Shown: positions 14,912 to 22,150, counted from the stretch's first letter. The stretch: DNA of 25,127 nt from an uncultured Anaeroplasmataceae bacterium (GCA_934229785.1 CAKQEA010000025.1:1-25127); one strand, 5' to 3'. A program made the numbers and translations. The notes: generated by a model not told the origin, from the letters alone.

Positions 14912-15262
14912 TTGGGACTAAGTGTTGGAGTTTATGTAAAGCATGATATGCTAGTATTAAGATTAAAAGGAGAGCTTGATGATGTTTCTGTTGGTGATTT
15001 AAGAGTAAGAATCAGCAATTATATTGATGAATATAAAATTAAACATTTAGTAATTAATCTTGAAAAACTGGAGTTTTTAGATTCATCAGGTATTGGTTTT
15101 ATAATTGGAAGATATCATCAGCTAAAGAAAAGAAATGGCGATGTATCTTTATGTAATGTACCATATAAAATGGAGCGTATAATTAATTTATCTGGTTTAA
15201 CTAAAATTTGTATGATACGTGAAAATGAAAATGCTGTTTTTATAGCTATTGGGGGAAATTAA
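14912..15262 (+). CDS. spoIIAA: Anti-sigma F factor antagonist SpoIIAA
   Basis: 116 aa, starting at TTG with AGGGTGAT upstream. It is a STAS-domain protein. The unphosphorylated form displaces sigma F from SpoIIAB in the forespore, and SpoIIAB kinase inactivates it. The phosphorylation motif LEFLDSSGIG places D57-S58-S59-G60 at the same residue number as the known B. subtilis phosphoserine S58. The N-terminal strand VGVYVKHDMLVLRLKGELD is typical. It is the first gene of a five-gene sporulation operon, with Spo0A-like boxes upstream and only one base before the spoIIAB start. Confidence 0.95.
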   Translation: MGLSVGVYVKHDMLVLRLKGELDDVSVGDLRVRISNYIDEYKIKHLVINLEKLEFLDSSGIGFIIGRYHQLKKRNGDVSLCNVPYKMERIINLSGLTKICMIRENENAVFIAIGGN

Positions 15263-15263
15263 A

Positions 15264-15680
15264 ATGGAGAATACAATTAATATTAGGTTTTTATCAAAAA
15301 GGTGTAACATATCAATAATAAGAAACATGATCGGTGTAATGCTTGTTGAAAATAATCCAACATTAACATTTATTAATGAGCTTAAAACAGTTGTTAGTGA
15401 GGCTATAACTAATTCAATAGTTCATGGATATGAAAATAAAGAAGATAATTATGTTGAACTTAAAATAAATACCTTTGATGATAAAATATGTATAGATGTT
15501 AAGGATGATGGAGTAGGAATAGTTGATGTAGAACAAGCTAAGGAGGCTTTGTTTTCTACTAAGCATGATGAGGAACGTAGTGGCTTAGGATTTACAATTA
15601 TGGAATTATTTTCAGATGAATTGAAGGTTGAAAGCAAGGTGGGCGTTGGTACTTTGGTTCATATTGAAAAGCATTGGTAA
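15264..15680 (+). CDS. spoIIAB: Anti-sigma F factor and serine kinase SpoIIAB
   Basis: 138 aa from ATG 15264, eight bases after GGGGG. The frame extends to a TTG at 15249 inside spoIIAA, but the ATG has the better-placed ribosome binding site. It is a GHKL-fold protein that binds sigma F and phosphorylates SpoIIAA. Seen here: N-box SEAITNSIVHGY, G1 box DVKDDGVGI, and the G2 lid ERSGLGFTIMELFSD. The usual neighbour, the sigma F gene (spoIIAC/sigF), does not follow; spoVAC begins after 51 bases. The partner sigma factor must be encoded elsewhere. Confidence 0.95.
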   Translation: MENTINIRFLSKRCNISIIRNMIGVMLVENNPTLTFINELKTVVSEAITNSIVHGYENKEDNYVELKINTFDDKICIDVKDDGVGIVDVEQAKEALFSTKHDEERSGLGFTIMELFSDELKVESKVGVGTLVHIEKHW

Positions 15681-15731
15681 TCTTTGTATAAAAGGAATAG
15701 TTTTTGTAAAAAATAGTATCGGTGATACTAT

Positions 15732-16175
15732 ATGAAAAAATCAAGAGAATATTATAAGGAGCTTTTAAAAGAGAAGAATGATTATAAAATATTTTTGTCT
15801 AATTTTTTAAAGGCTTTTTTTTGTGGTGGTACATTATGTATGGTATGTGAAATAATAAGGCTATATTTATTAAAAATGAATAGCGAAGCTAATGCTAATT
15901 TTTATATATTAATCATTGTTATTTCATCATCTGCTATCCTTACATCTTTAGGTATATATGATAGAATTGGAGAATTTGCAAGGTGTGGGCTTTCAATTCC
16001 AATTTCTGGTTTTGCTAATTCATGCGTTTCTGCCTCTATGGAATATAAGCATGAAGGATTATTATTAGGAATAGGAAGTAATTCATTGAAGCTTGCTGGT
16101 GCGGTTATTGTTACTGGAAGTGTATCATCAGTAATTGTTAATATAATAAGATATATTTTTGAGGTATTAATATGA
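15732..16175 (+). CDS. spoVAC: Stage V sporulation protein AC (SpoVAC)
   Basis: 147 aa with GGTGAT five bases before ATG. A charged N-terminus (MKKSREYYKELLKEK) is followed by about four hydrophobic segments with the small-residue-rich GLSIPISGFANS motif typical of SpoVAC/SpoVAEB. It is a membrane component of the SpoVA channel, which moves dipicolinic acid into the forespore and out at germination. It overlaps spoVAD by ATGA (16172-16175). The operon has no spoVAA or spoVAB, as in many Clostridia where AC-AD-AE is the minimal set. Confidence 0.93.
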   Translation: MKKSREYYKELLKEKNDYKIFLSNFLKAFFCGGTLCMVCEIIRLYLLKMNSEANANFYILIIVISSSAILTSLGIYDRIGEFARCGLSIPISGFANSCVSASMEYKHEGLLLGIGSNSLKLAGAVIVTGSVSSVIVNIIRYIFEVLI

Positions 16176-17149
16176 CCTATAAGATTGAAAATGTTTATTT
16201 AAGGGATTCAGTTGTTGTTGCAGGTAAGCTTGAATATGCTGGACCTATTGCTACATATTTGGATTATATGTATAAAGAAAAAAATTTATCTTTTGAAGAT
16301 GAAGAAATTGAAATGCTATTTACAGCAATAGATTTGTTAATGGAAAAACTTAAATTAACAGATGAGGATATATCTTTAGCGATAGGGGGAGAATTATCAA
16401 ATCAGCTTACAACATCAAGCTATACGCTTAGACGATTTGAAATTCCATTTTTAGGACTCTACGCTGCCTGTTCAACAATTACAGAGGCGATAGGACTTGC
16501 TTCGTTATTACTTCAAAGAGCTGATATTGATAATATTTTAGTATTTACATCTTCATATAATCAATCAGCTGAAAGGCAATTTAGAAATCCTGTTGAATAT
16601 GGTGGTGGTCATGAAAATACTCAAACCTCAACCTCAACTATTGCATCAAGTGCAATATTATCTAAGAAAAAAACAAGTATTAAAATATCAATGTTTACAC
16701 CTGGTAGAGTAATTGATGTGGATTTTAAAAATTCAATGGATTTTGGTAGGGCAATGGCTCCTGCTGCAATTGAAACATTGCTTGAGCATTTTGAAAATAC
16801 TAAAACTACTCCTAATGATTATGATTTGATTTTAACAGGTGATTTATCATATTTTGGCTATAATGTTGTTTTAAGGGCCTTAAAGGATATTTATGGTGTA
16901 GTTACAAATTATATGGATTGTGGTTTAATTTTATATGATATAAAAAAACAAAATGTTTTAGCTGGAGGTTCAGGACCAGGGACTGTAGCTAGTGTATTAT
17001 TATCATATATAAAAAAAGAAATGCTAAAGAAGAAGTATAAAAAGGTTATTTTATGTGCGACGGGAATTCTTATGAATCCTTGTATGATTTTACAAAAAAA
17101 TTCCTTGCCAGCAATAAGTCATCTGATAGTATTGGAGGTAGAGGAATGA
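16172..17149 (+). CDS. spoVAD: Stage V sporulation protein AD (SpoVAD)
   Basis: 325 aa, close to the usual length of about 338. It is a thiolase-like-fold protein without enzymatic activity that binds dipicolinic acid and assembles with SpoVAC and SpoVAE. Family signatures seen: VVVAGKLEYAGPIA near the N-terminus, GLYAACSTITEAIGLAS, FRNPVEYGGGHENTQTSTST, and GGSGPGTVASVLLSY in the C-terminal half. The start overlaps the spoVAC stop by four bases and the end overlaps the spoVAE start by four bases, a pattern of tight translational coupling for stoichiometric complex subunits. Confidence 0.95.
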   Translation: MTYKIENVYLRDSVVVAGKLEYAGPIATYLDYMYKEKNLSFEDEEIEMLFTAIDLLMEKLKLTDEDISLAIGGELSNQLTTSSYTLRRFEIPFLGLYAACSTITEAIGLASLLLQRADIDNILVFTSSYNQSAERQFRNPVEYGGGHENTQTSTSTIASSAILSKKKTSIKISMFTPGRVIDVDFKNSMDFGRAMAPAAIETLLEHFENTKTTPNDYDLILTGDLSYFGYNVVLRALKDIYGVVTNYMDCGLILYDIKKQNVLAGGSGPGTVASVLLSYIKKEMLKKKYKKVILCATGILMNPCMILQKNSLPAISHLIVLEVEE

Positions 17150-17496
17150 CTATAGTTATGGCGTTTTTAATTGGTGGAGGTATATGTGCACTAGCAGAAT
17201 TAATTAAAGATTTATTCAAATTGACAACTGGTCATTTGACAATGTTATTAGTATCACTTGGTACTGTTTTAGAGTTTGGTAACTTTTATGATAAGCTAAT
17301 AGATATTTCAGGCTGTGGAGCATTGCTTCCGATTACAAGCTTTGGTCATTCTTTAAGTGAAGCGGCATATACTAGGATGCTTGAGGATGGATTTATGGCA
17401 ATATTTATAGGAATGTATGATAAAACATCAGGTGGTATTTCTTATACTATATTTTTAGCAGTTATTTTAGCTATATTATTTAATCCTAAAAGATAA
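17146..17496 (+). CDS. spoVAE: Stage V sporulation protein AE (SpoVAE/AEB)
   Basis: 116 aa from ATG 17146, which overlaps the spoVAD stop (ATGA) after a GGAGGTAGAGG ribosome binding site. A longer frame reaching back to 17053 lies wholly within spoVAD and is not needed for the family length. There are three to four membrane segments, with LLVSLGTVLEFGNFYDKL and GCGALLPITSFGHSL, the family's small-residue loop also seen in SpoVAC. It is a membrane channel component of the SpoVA complex and the last gene of the operon, followed by a long terminator. Confidence 0.93.
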   Translation: MTIVMAFLIGGGICALAELIKDLFKLTTGHLTMLLVSLGTVLEFGNFYDKLIDISGCGALLPITSFGHSLSEAAYTRMLEDGFMAIFIGMYDKTSGGISYTIFLAVILAILFNPKR

Positions 17497-17568
17497 AAAA
17501 GAAGCTATGTAATGTAAAATACTAAATCTTAGCAGTTTACATTGTCTTAAATATCATAGCTTCTTTTT
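17496..17568. terminator. Long bidirectional terminator between spoVAE and glnN
   Basis: AAAAAGAAGCTATG (17496-17509) pairs with CATAGCTTCTTTTT (17555-17568). Inside, AATGTAAA (17511-17518) pairs with TTTACATT (17536-17543). The A-run on one flank and T-run on the other allow use from both convergent transcripts. Confidence 0.87.
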
Positions 17569-17586
17569 CTTTTATTTATTATTTAA

Positions 17587-19677
17587 TTATTCGTTATAAA
17601 ATTCTAAATCTCCATAGGTTGGAATAGGCCAATCCTCTTTAGACATATTAGCTTCAATTTCATCAATAATAGATCTTAAGTATTCCATATCTGTTAGAAT
17701 TACTTCGTGATAATATTTTGCAGTATTTAAAGCACTAGATTTATGAGCAGATGATAACCTTTCCTCAAGCTCCTGCAATGATTGATATAGCTTAGCTGAT
17801 AATCCTGAAAGCTTTGTTGCAAGTCCTAGCTCCATTGAGTAGTCTAAATCAGAATTCAATGATTTCTTAGCTGAGACTGCACTTGTTAGCTTTGTAACAT
17901 ATTTACTACAACCAGGAATAACATATTTTTTAATCATTGAAACTAATGTTTGTGCCTCAATATTTACTACCTTTGAATAGGTATCAAGAAGTATTTCACA
18001 TCTAGATTTCATTTCAACCTCTGTAAATACCTGATGTTTAGTAAATAAATCAATGTTTTTAGGATCGATGAAATGAGGTAAGGCATCAACTGTTGATTTT
18101 AAATTCAAAAGTCCGCGCTTTTCAGCTTCAATTGGCCACATAGGTGAATAGCCATCGCCATTAAAGATAACACGCTTATGCTCATGAATTACCTTTTTAA
18201 CTAGCTTATTTAAATCTGCTGTAAAATTATTTGATTTTTCTAAAATATCAGCAAATTGATTTAGTTCCTCAGCAACAATAGTATTTAGTACAATGTTTGG
18301 TCCTGAAATGTTAAGTGAAGAGCCAAGCATACGGAATTCAAACTTATTACCAGTGAAAGCGAAGGGACTAGTTCGATTTCGGTCAGTGGTATCTTTAGGG
18401 AAATGAGGAAGGGTATGAACACCGACCTCCATCTCAACTTTTTTCTTACCCTGGTAAGCTGTTCCGTTTTCTATTGACTCTAATATTTCAGTAAGCTCAT
18501 CGCCTAAAAACATTGATACAATTGCAGGTGGTGCTTCATTTGCTCCTAAACGGAAATCGTTTGATGCTGAAGCAACAGATATTCTAAGCAAATCCTGATA
18601 TTCATCAACTGCTTTAATAATGGCAGTTAAAAATAGAAGAAATTGTGCATTTTCATATGGAGAGTTTCCAGGTTCAAGTAGGTTAATACCTGTATCAGTT
18701 GAAATGCTCCAATTGTTATGCTTTCCAGAACCATTAATATATGCAAATGGTTTTTCATGAAGTAAACAAACTAAATTATGCTTTAAAGCTGTTTTTTTCA
18801 TGATCTCCATAACTAATTGATTATTATCACAAGCTAGGTTAGAAGAGGAGTAGATAGTTGCAAGCTCATGTTGAGCTGGAGCTACCTCATTATGCTTAGT
18901 CTTAGCTAAGATTCCAAGCTTCCATAGCTCTTCATCTAAATCCTTCATATAAGCTGCAACTCTTGGCTTTAATGTTCCAAAGTAATGATCCTCAAGCTCT
19001 TGACCCTTAGGAGGCTTTGCTCCAAAAAGAGTACGACCACAAAAACGAAGATCATCACGCTTTTCATATAAGTCCTTATCAATTAGGAAGTATTCCTGTT
19101 CAGGACCAACTGTTGTTACAACTCGTTTAGCTGTTGTGTTTCCAAATAATTTTAAAATTCTTAGTGATGCTTCACTAATGCATTCCATACTTCTTAGAAG
19201 TGGTGTTTTTTTATCTAAAACCTCACCAGTATATGAACAAAATACTGTTGGGATATATAATGTTTCATCTTTAATGAATGCATAAGATGTTGGATCCCAT
19301 GCTGTATAGCCTCTAGCCTCAAATGTCGCGCGAAGTCCTCCAGATGGGAAGCTTGATGCATCAGGTTCTCCTTTAATTAATTCTTTTCCTGAAAACTCCA
19401 TGATAATCTTACCATCCTTTTTAGGTGAGATAAAGCTATCATGCTTTTCAGCTGTAATACCTGTCATTGGCTGAAACCAGTGAGTGTAGTGGGTTGCTCC
19501 CTTTTCACAAGCCCAATCTTTCATTGCATTAGCAACTGTATTTGCTACACTAATATCTAGCTCAGTGCCAGTTTCAATTGTTTTTTTAAGTGATTTGTAA
19601 ACGTCTGAAGGTAATCTTTTTAGCATCACCTCATCGTTAAAAACCATACTACCAAATAACTGTGGAATATCTTTCAT
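17587..19677 (-). CDS. glnN: Type III glutamine synthetase (GlnN)
   Basis: 696 aa from ATG 19677 (AAGAAGGG ribosome binding site). The 19 further open codons upstream lie in the attenuator leader and are not coding. It makes glutamine from glutamate, ammonia and ATP. Recognised as GSIII by length and by N-terminal [50 protein letters not shown], the metal/glutamate site [35 protein letters not shown] (histidine of the ATP/glutamate site), [21 protein letters not shown] and the C-terminal helical extension ending in [16 protein letters not shown]. It is divergent from glnA. Transcription should start about 70 bases upstream at a consensus promoter and pass through an attenuator (19701-19742). 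Confidence 0.96.
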   Translation of the reverse strand: MKDIPQLFGSMVFNDEVMLKRLPSDVYKSLKKTIETGTELDISVANTVANAMKDWACEKGATHYTHWFQPMTGITAEKHDSFISPKKDGKIIMEFSGKELIKGEPDASSFPSGGLRATFEARGYTAWDPTSYAFIKDETLYIPTVFCSYTGEVLDKKTPLLRSMECISEASLRILKLFGNTTAKRVVTTVGPEQEYFLIDKDLYEKRDDLRFCGRTLFGAKPPKGQELEDHYFGTLKPRVAAYMKDLDEELWKLGILAKTKHNEVAPAQHELATIYSSSNLACDNNQLVMEIMKKTALKHNLVCLLHEKPFAYINGSGKHNNWSISTDTGINLLEPGNSPYENAQFLLFLTAIIKAVDEYQDLLRISVASASNDFRLGANEAPPAIVSMFLGDELTEILESIENGTAYQGKKKVEMEVGVHTLPHFPKDTTDRNRTSPFAFTGNKFEFRMLGSSLNISGPNIVLNTIVAEELNQFADILEKSNNFTADLNKLVKKVIHEHKRVIFNGDGYSPMWPIEAEKRGLLNLKSTVDALPHFIDPKNIDLFTKHQVFTEVEMKSRCEILLDTYSKVVNIEAQTLVSMIKKYVIPGCSKYVTKLTSAVSAKKSLNSDLDYSMELGLATKLSGLSAKLYQSLQELEERLSSAHKSSALNTAKYYHEVILTDMEYLRSIIDEIEANMSKEDWPIPTYGDLEFYNE

Positions 19678-19700
19678 TTTATACCCTTCTTTCTTAAAAT

Positions 19701-19742
19701 AAAAAAAGGCGCTAGTGGCATTAACCACAAGCACCTTTGCTT
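19701..19742 (-). promoter_or_regulatory. glnN leader: ANTAR-like hexaloop hairpin overlapping an intrinsic terminator
   Basis: Reading the minus strand, AAGC (19742-19739), loop AAAGGT (19738-19733), GCTT (19732-19729) forms a 4-bp stem with a six-base loop having A at 1 and G at 4. GGTGCT of that hairpin instead pairs with AGCGCC as the lower stem of a terminator. Its upper stem is GTGG/CCAC with loop TTAATG, followed by seven T (19707-19701). The two folds are mutually exclusive. The leader shares AAGCAAAGGYGCTT, a TTAAYG apical loop and GYGCC-T7 with the leader at 21848-21890. Confidence 0.8.
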
Positions 19743-19753
19743 AATACAACAAA

Positions 19754-19782
19754 ATTATAATTCGCTTTTTTTTCGTTGTCAA
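19754..19782 (-). promoter_or_regulatory. Consensus sigma-A promoter of glnN
   Basis: On the minus strand TTGACA (19782-19777), 17-base spacer, TATAAT (19759-19754): both boxes match consensus exactly. Transcription should begin near 19747, about five bases before the hexaloop hairpin. Confidence 0.88.
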
Positions 19783-19796
19783 TAAAAAAATTGATG

Positions 19797-19836
19797 TTTT
19801 TTGGAAAATATATTTATATATTTTATTTTCAAAAAA
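19797..19836. repeat. Imperfect AT-rich palindrome midway between the divergent glnN and glnA promoters
   Basis: TTTTTTGGAAAATA (19797-19810) is mirrored by TATTTTATTTTCAAAAAA ending at 19836, with a few mismatches. Its central position could suit a shared operator, but it is almost pure A/T and does not match the GlnR/TnrA box. It may be only a curved or unwound spacer. Confidence 0.3.
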
Positions 19837-19849
19837 TTGGAGATTTTTG

Positions 19850-19879
19850 TTGACTAGATAGCTAATTTTGGAATATAAT
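19850..19879 (+). promoter_or_regulatory. Sigma-A promoter of glnA
   Basis: TTGACT (19850-19855), 18-base spacer, TATAAT (19874-19879). The start of transcription should fall near 19886, two bases before the GAC of the hexaloop hairpin. Confidence 0.82.
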
Positions 19880-19887
19880 TTGATTTA

Positions 19888-19936
19888 GACAAGGGTGTCC
19901 AGTATATAGGCGTAGTATCTATTGCTGGACTTTTTT
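19888..19936 (+). promoter_or_regulatory. glnA leader: ANTAR-like hexaloop hairpin overlapping an intrinsic terminator
   Basis: GAC (19888-19890), loop AAGGGT (19891-19896), GTC (19897-19899) gives a hexaloop with A1 and G4, although a GACA/TGTC tetraloop is also possible. The GTC is the start of the terminator arm GTCCAG (19897-19902), which pairs with CTGGAC (19925-19930). The stem continues with two more pairs, a bulge, and ATAG/CTAT, followed by six T (19931-19936). Opening the terminator should allow glnA and the ANTAR gene to be transcribed. Confidence 0.75.
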
Positions 19937-19959
19937 GGTTAGGAAATGGGGAATTAAAA

Positions 19960-21180
19960 ATGTTGTTTACAAAGGAAGGAATTTACGATTATATTTCAGA
20001 AAATGATGTTAAGTTTATTCGTTTAGCATTTACTGATGTCTTTGGAAATGCTAAAAATATTTCAATTTTAGCATCTCAATTAAAAAGAGCTTTAGACTAT
20101 GGTATTTCAATTGATGCTTCAGCAATTAAGGGCTTTGGAAGTGAAGAGAAGTCTGACTTGTTTTTAAAGCCAGATTTAGATACAATTTCACTTTTGCCAT
20201 GGCGTCCATCATCAGGTAGGGTTGCAAGATTTTACTGTAATGTTGTTTATCCAAATGGTATGCCATTTGAACTTGATGGAAGAACAATTTTGTCTAATGC
20301 AATGAAAAAGCTTCAAGAAAAAGGAATTAAAGCCAACTTTTCCTCTGAATGTGAGTTTTATTTATTCAAAAAGGATGAGTATGACAATCCAACTTTAATA
20401 CCACTTGACAAGGCTAGTTATTTAGATATTGCCCCAGATGATAGAGGAGAAAATGTTAGACGAGAAATAGCATTAACATTAGAAAATATGCATATTGTAC
20501 CTGAATCATCTCATCATGAGGAAGGACCTGGTCAAAATGAAATAGATTTTAAATATTCTAATCCACTTGATGCAGCCGATAATGCGATTACAGTTAAAAC
20601 TGTAATTAAAACTATTGCTGATAACTATGGTTTATTTGCTTCATTTGATCCAAAGCCATTAAAAAATCAAGCTGGAAACGGATTTCATATTAATATGAGT
20701 GTTACATCAGATGATAAACAAGACTATATGATGTATTTTATGGCCGGTATTTTAAAGCATATTAAAGAGATCACTTTATTTTTAAATTCAAATTATAAAT
20801 CATATGAAAGACTTGGTTCATTTAAAGCACCTAAGTACATTACTTGGTCTAGTGAAAATAGAAGTCAACTTATTAGAATACCTGCCTACATTTCTCAAAG
20901 TGAAAGAAGAATTGAACTAAGAAGCCCTGATCCACTTTGTAATCCGTATTTAGCCTATGCCTTACTTTTATATGCAGGATTAGATGGAATTGAAAATAAG
21001 CTTATTTGTGATAAACCTGTTAATGTTAATTTATATAATGCTAAAAGCGATATTTTAGATAAGCTAGATAAGCTTCCTTCAACAATAAATGAAGCATATA
21101 TGTACGCATCTTCCTCTGAATTTGTAAAAAAATATATTCCTAAGAGAATATTAGATACCTACAAAAATGAATTATGCTAG
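19960..21180 (+). CDS. glnA: Type I glutamine synthetase (short form)
   Basis: 406 aa, shorter than the roughly 440 aa of B. subtilis GlnA. Catalytic features are in place: DIDASAIKGFG in the N-terminal domain, metal ligands E130 and E132 (SECEFYLF), E194 (GQNEIDFKY), H243 (GNGFHINMS), ENRSQLIRIPA and RRIELRSPDP. The flexible glutamate-flap loop reads YERLGSFKAP where typical enzymes have YKRLVPGYEAP. It is one residue shorter, and Lys289 stands where the conserved loop glutamate (E304 of B. subtilis, E327 of Salmonella) is expected. There is no Tyr-adenylylation segment. It is expressed through an attenuator leader and is co-transcribed with the overlapping ANTAR gene. Confidence 0.93.
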   Translation: MLFTKEGIYDYISENDVKFIRLAFTDVFGNAKNISILASQLKRALDYGISIDASAIKGFGSEEKSDLFLKPDLDTISLLPWRPSSGRVARFYCNVVYPNGMPFELDGRTILSNAMKKLQEKGIKANFSSECEFYLFKKDEYDNPTLIPLDKASYLDIAPDDRGENVRREIALTLENMHIVPESSHHEEGPGQNEIDFKYSNPLDAADNAITVKTVIKTIADNYGLFASFDPKPLKNQAGNGFHINMSVTSDDKQDYMMYFMAGILKHIKEITLFLNSNYKSYERLGSFKAPKYITWSSENRSQLIRIPAYISQSERRIELRSPDPLCNPYLAYALLLYAGLDGIENKLICDKPVNVNLYNAKSDILDKLDKLPSTINEAYMYASSSEFVKKYIPKRILDTYKNELC

Positions 21181-21757
21181 TTATGTACATGATGTATTAA
21201 TTGTATCTGGAAGTGAAAAGGGAAGAATTTATTTTAAAAATATTCTTCTAGATTCTAATTTTACCTTTAATATTCATGTTTTATCTGATTCCTATGAAGC
21301 AAGAAGACAATTGTTGAATAATAAATTTGAAATAATTATTGTTAATAGTCCACTTTTAGATGAATCAGGCTTAAATTTTGCGATACATGCCAAAGATAAT
21401 TCTAATTCGATTGTTATTTATGTTGTTAAAGCAGAAGCCTTTGATGATGTAATAAATAAGGCTTTAGAGAATAATATATTAGTTATAGGTAAGCCTTTAA
21501 ATAAAGCTTTATTTTATCAAACCTTAAATAATGTTCTTATTCTTGAGCAAAGAAAAAGAGAATATGAAAATGAAATTGATAAATTAAAAAATAAATTAGA
21601 GGAAACAAGGCTTGTTAGCAAAGCTAAATGCTTGTTAGTTGAACATAAGCATATTACAGAAGAGGATGCTCATAAATATATAGAAAAAAAGGCTATGGAT
21701 AGTAGAGATAAAAAGATTAATATTGCCATTGAAATTATTCGTAGCTATACTTATTAA
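21167..21757 (+). CDS. Pseudo-receiver/ANTAR RNA-binding antiterminator (NitR-like)
   Basis: 196 aa. Residues about 8-120 are receiver-like, but the acidic pair is missing (VLIVSGSEKG) and the phosphoacceptor position is Asn60 (FEIIIVNSPLLDESGL); only the K109-P110 pair remains. A short coiled coil (about 124-146) leads to an ANTAR domain (about 141-194) with the family pattern KLEETRLVSKAKCLLVEHK, ITEEDAHKYIEKKAMDSR and the final IAIEII helix. ANTAR proteins bind hexaloop RNA hairpins and prevent terminator formation. The ATG lies 14 bases inside glnA. Clostridial relatives next to glnA have been called NitR. Loss of the phosphorylation site means it should sense nitrogen by another route, e.g. 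binding of a ligand or of glutamine synthetase (inference). Its likely targets are the three leaders in this window. Confidence 0.9.
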   Translation: MNYASYVHDVLIVSGSEKGRIYFKNILLDSNFTFNIHVLSDSYEARRQLLNNKFEIIIVNSPLLDESGLNFAIHAKDNSNSIVIYVVKAEAFDDVINKALENNILVIGKPLNKALFYQTLNNVLILEQRKREYENEIDKLKNKLEETRLVSKAKCLLVEHKHITEEDAHKYIEKKAMDSRDKKINIAIEIIRSYTY

Positions 21758-21808
21758 ATATAAATTTATTTAACTTTATATTATGAAAAAGTAGTCAATT
21801 TATTTTAC

Positions 21809-21837
21809 TTGACAAAATAAAATATTAAGTATAAAAT
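21809..21837 (+). promoter_or_regulatory. Sigma-A promoter upstream of the third attenuator leader
   Basis: TTGACA (21809-21814), 17-base spacer, TAAAAT (21832-21837). The predicted transcription start near 21844 is about four bases before the hexaloop hairpin, the same geometry as glnN and glnA. Confidence 0.82.
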
Positions 21838-21847
21838 TGTTTCATGT

Positions 21848-21890
21848 AAGCAAAGGCGCTTCATTTTTAACGAAATGAGTGCCTTTTTTT
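21848..21890 (+). promoter_or_regulatory. Third ANTAR-like hexaloop/terminator leader
   Basis: AAGC (21848-21851), loop AAAGGC (21852-21857), GCTT (21858-21861) forms the hexaloop hairpin. Alternatively GGCGCT pairs with AGTGCC below a CATTT/AAATG upper stem with loop TTAACG (21867-21872), followed by seven T (21884-21890), making a terminator. It aligns base for base with the glnN leader at the hexaloop hairpin, the apical loop and the terminator base, while the upper-stem sequence differs but still pairs. Confidence 0.8.
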
Positions 21891-21910
21891 CTTTTTAAGG
21901 GGATGGTTTT

Positions 21911-22135
21911 GTGTGTAGTAATTTTTATACTTTTAATGAAAATTTTCTTTATTTATATGCTCATATATTATCATCTGATTTAAGATATTATTTTTCTAAT
22001 AAAAAATTTATTTCTTTTAATGAAATTTATAAAACAAAGTTGTATAATAATGACGATATAGATGTCGCAACAAGAAAAAATATAAATTATCTTGTTGAAA
22101 GCATTGGAAAAAATAATTTTGATTCTAATGCTTGA
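21911..22135 (+). CDS. Small orphan protein behind an ANTAR-type leader
   Basis: 74 aa, starting at GTG with AAGGGGA ten bases upstream, directly after the attenuator at 21848-21890. I recognise no family. It is rich in Asn, Tyr, Phe and Lys, with aromatic-rich N-terminal helices (ENFLYLYAHIL) and a polar C-terminal helix (RKNINYLVESIGKN); no signal peptide or membrane segment is clear. The ribosome binding site, dedicated promoter and shared leader argue that it is real. The promoter, leader and position between the ANTAR gene and carAB suggest a role in glutamine or nitrogen metabolism (inference). Confidence 0.68.
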   Translation: MCSNFYTFNENFLYLYAHILSSDLRYYFSNKKFISFNEIYKTKLYNNDDIDVATRKNINYLVESIGKNNFDSNA

Positions 22136-22150
22136 TATTTATTATTAAAT

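Noticed and set aside
15449..15637. Minus-strand open frame within spoIIAB
   Set aside because: Antisense shadow of a well-conserved gene.
15681..15731. Sigma F/G-type promoter (a GGTGATACTA match) before spoVAC
   Set aside because: The element abuts the start codon and serves as the ribosome binding site (GGTGAT); no -35 element is at a workable distance.
17053..17145. N-terminal extension of spoVAE
   Set aside because: It lies in the spoVAD coding sequence; the ATG at 17146 has the ribosome binding site and gives the usual family length.
19678..19734. N-terminal extension of glnN
   Set aside because: It coincides with the terminator hairpin of the leader and is not part of the GSIII family's N-terminus.
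19783..19849. GlnR/TnrA operator between glnN and glnA
   Set aside because: No TGTNA-N7-TNACA match was found; only an imperfect A/T palindrome is present.
19850..19960. Cyanobacterial-type glutamine riboswitch (glnA motif) or T-box in the glnA leader
   Set aside because: The leader is only about 70 nt, with none of the conserved bases of these riboswitches and no specifier or T-box sequence. The hexaloop/terminator explains the structure better.
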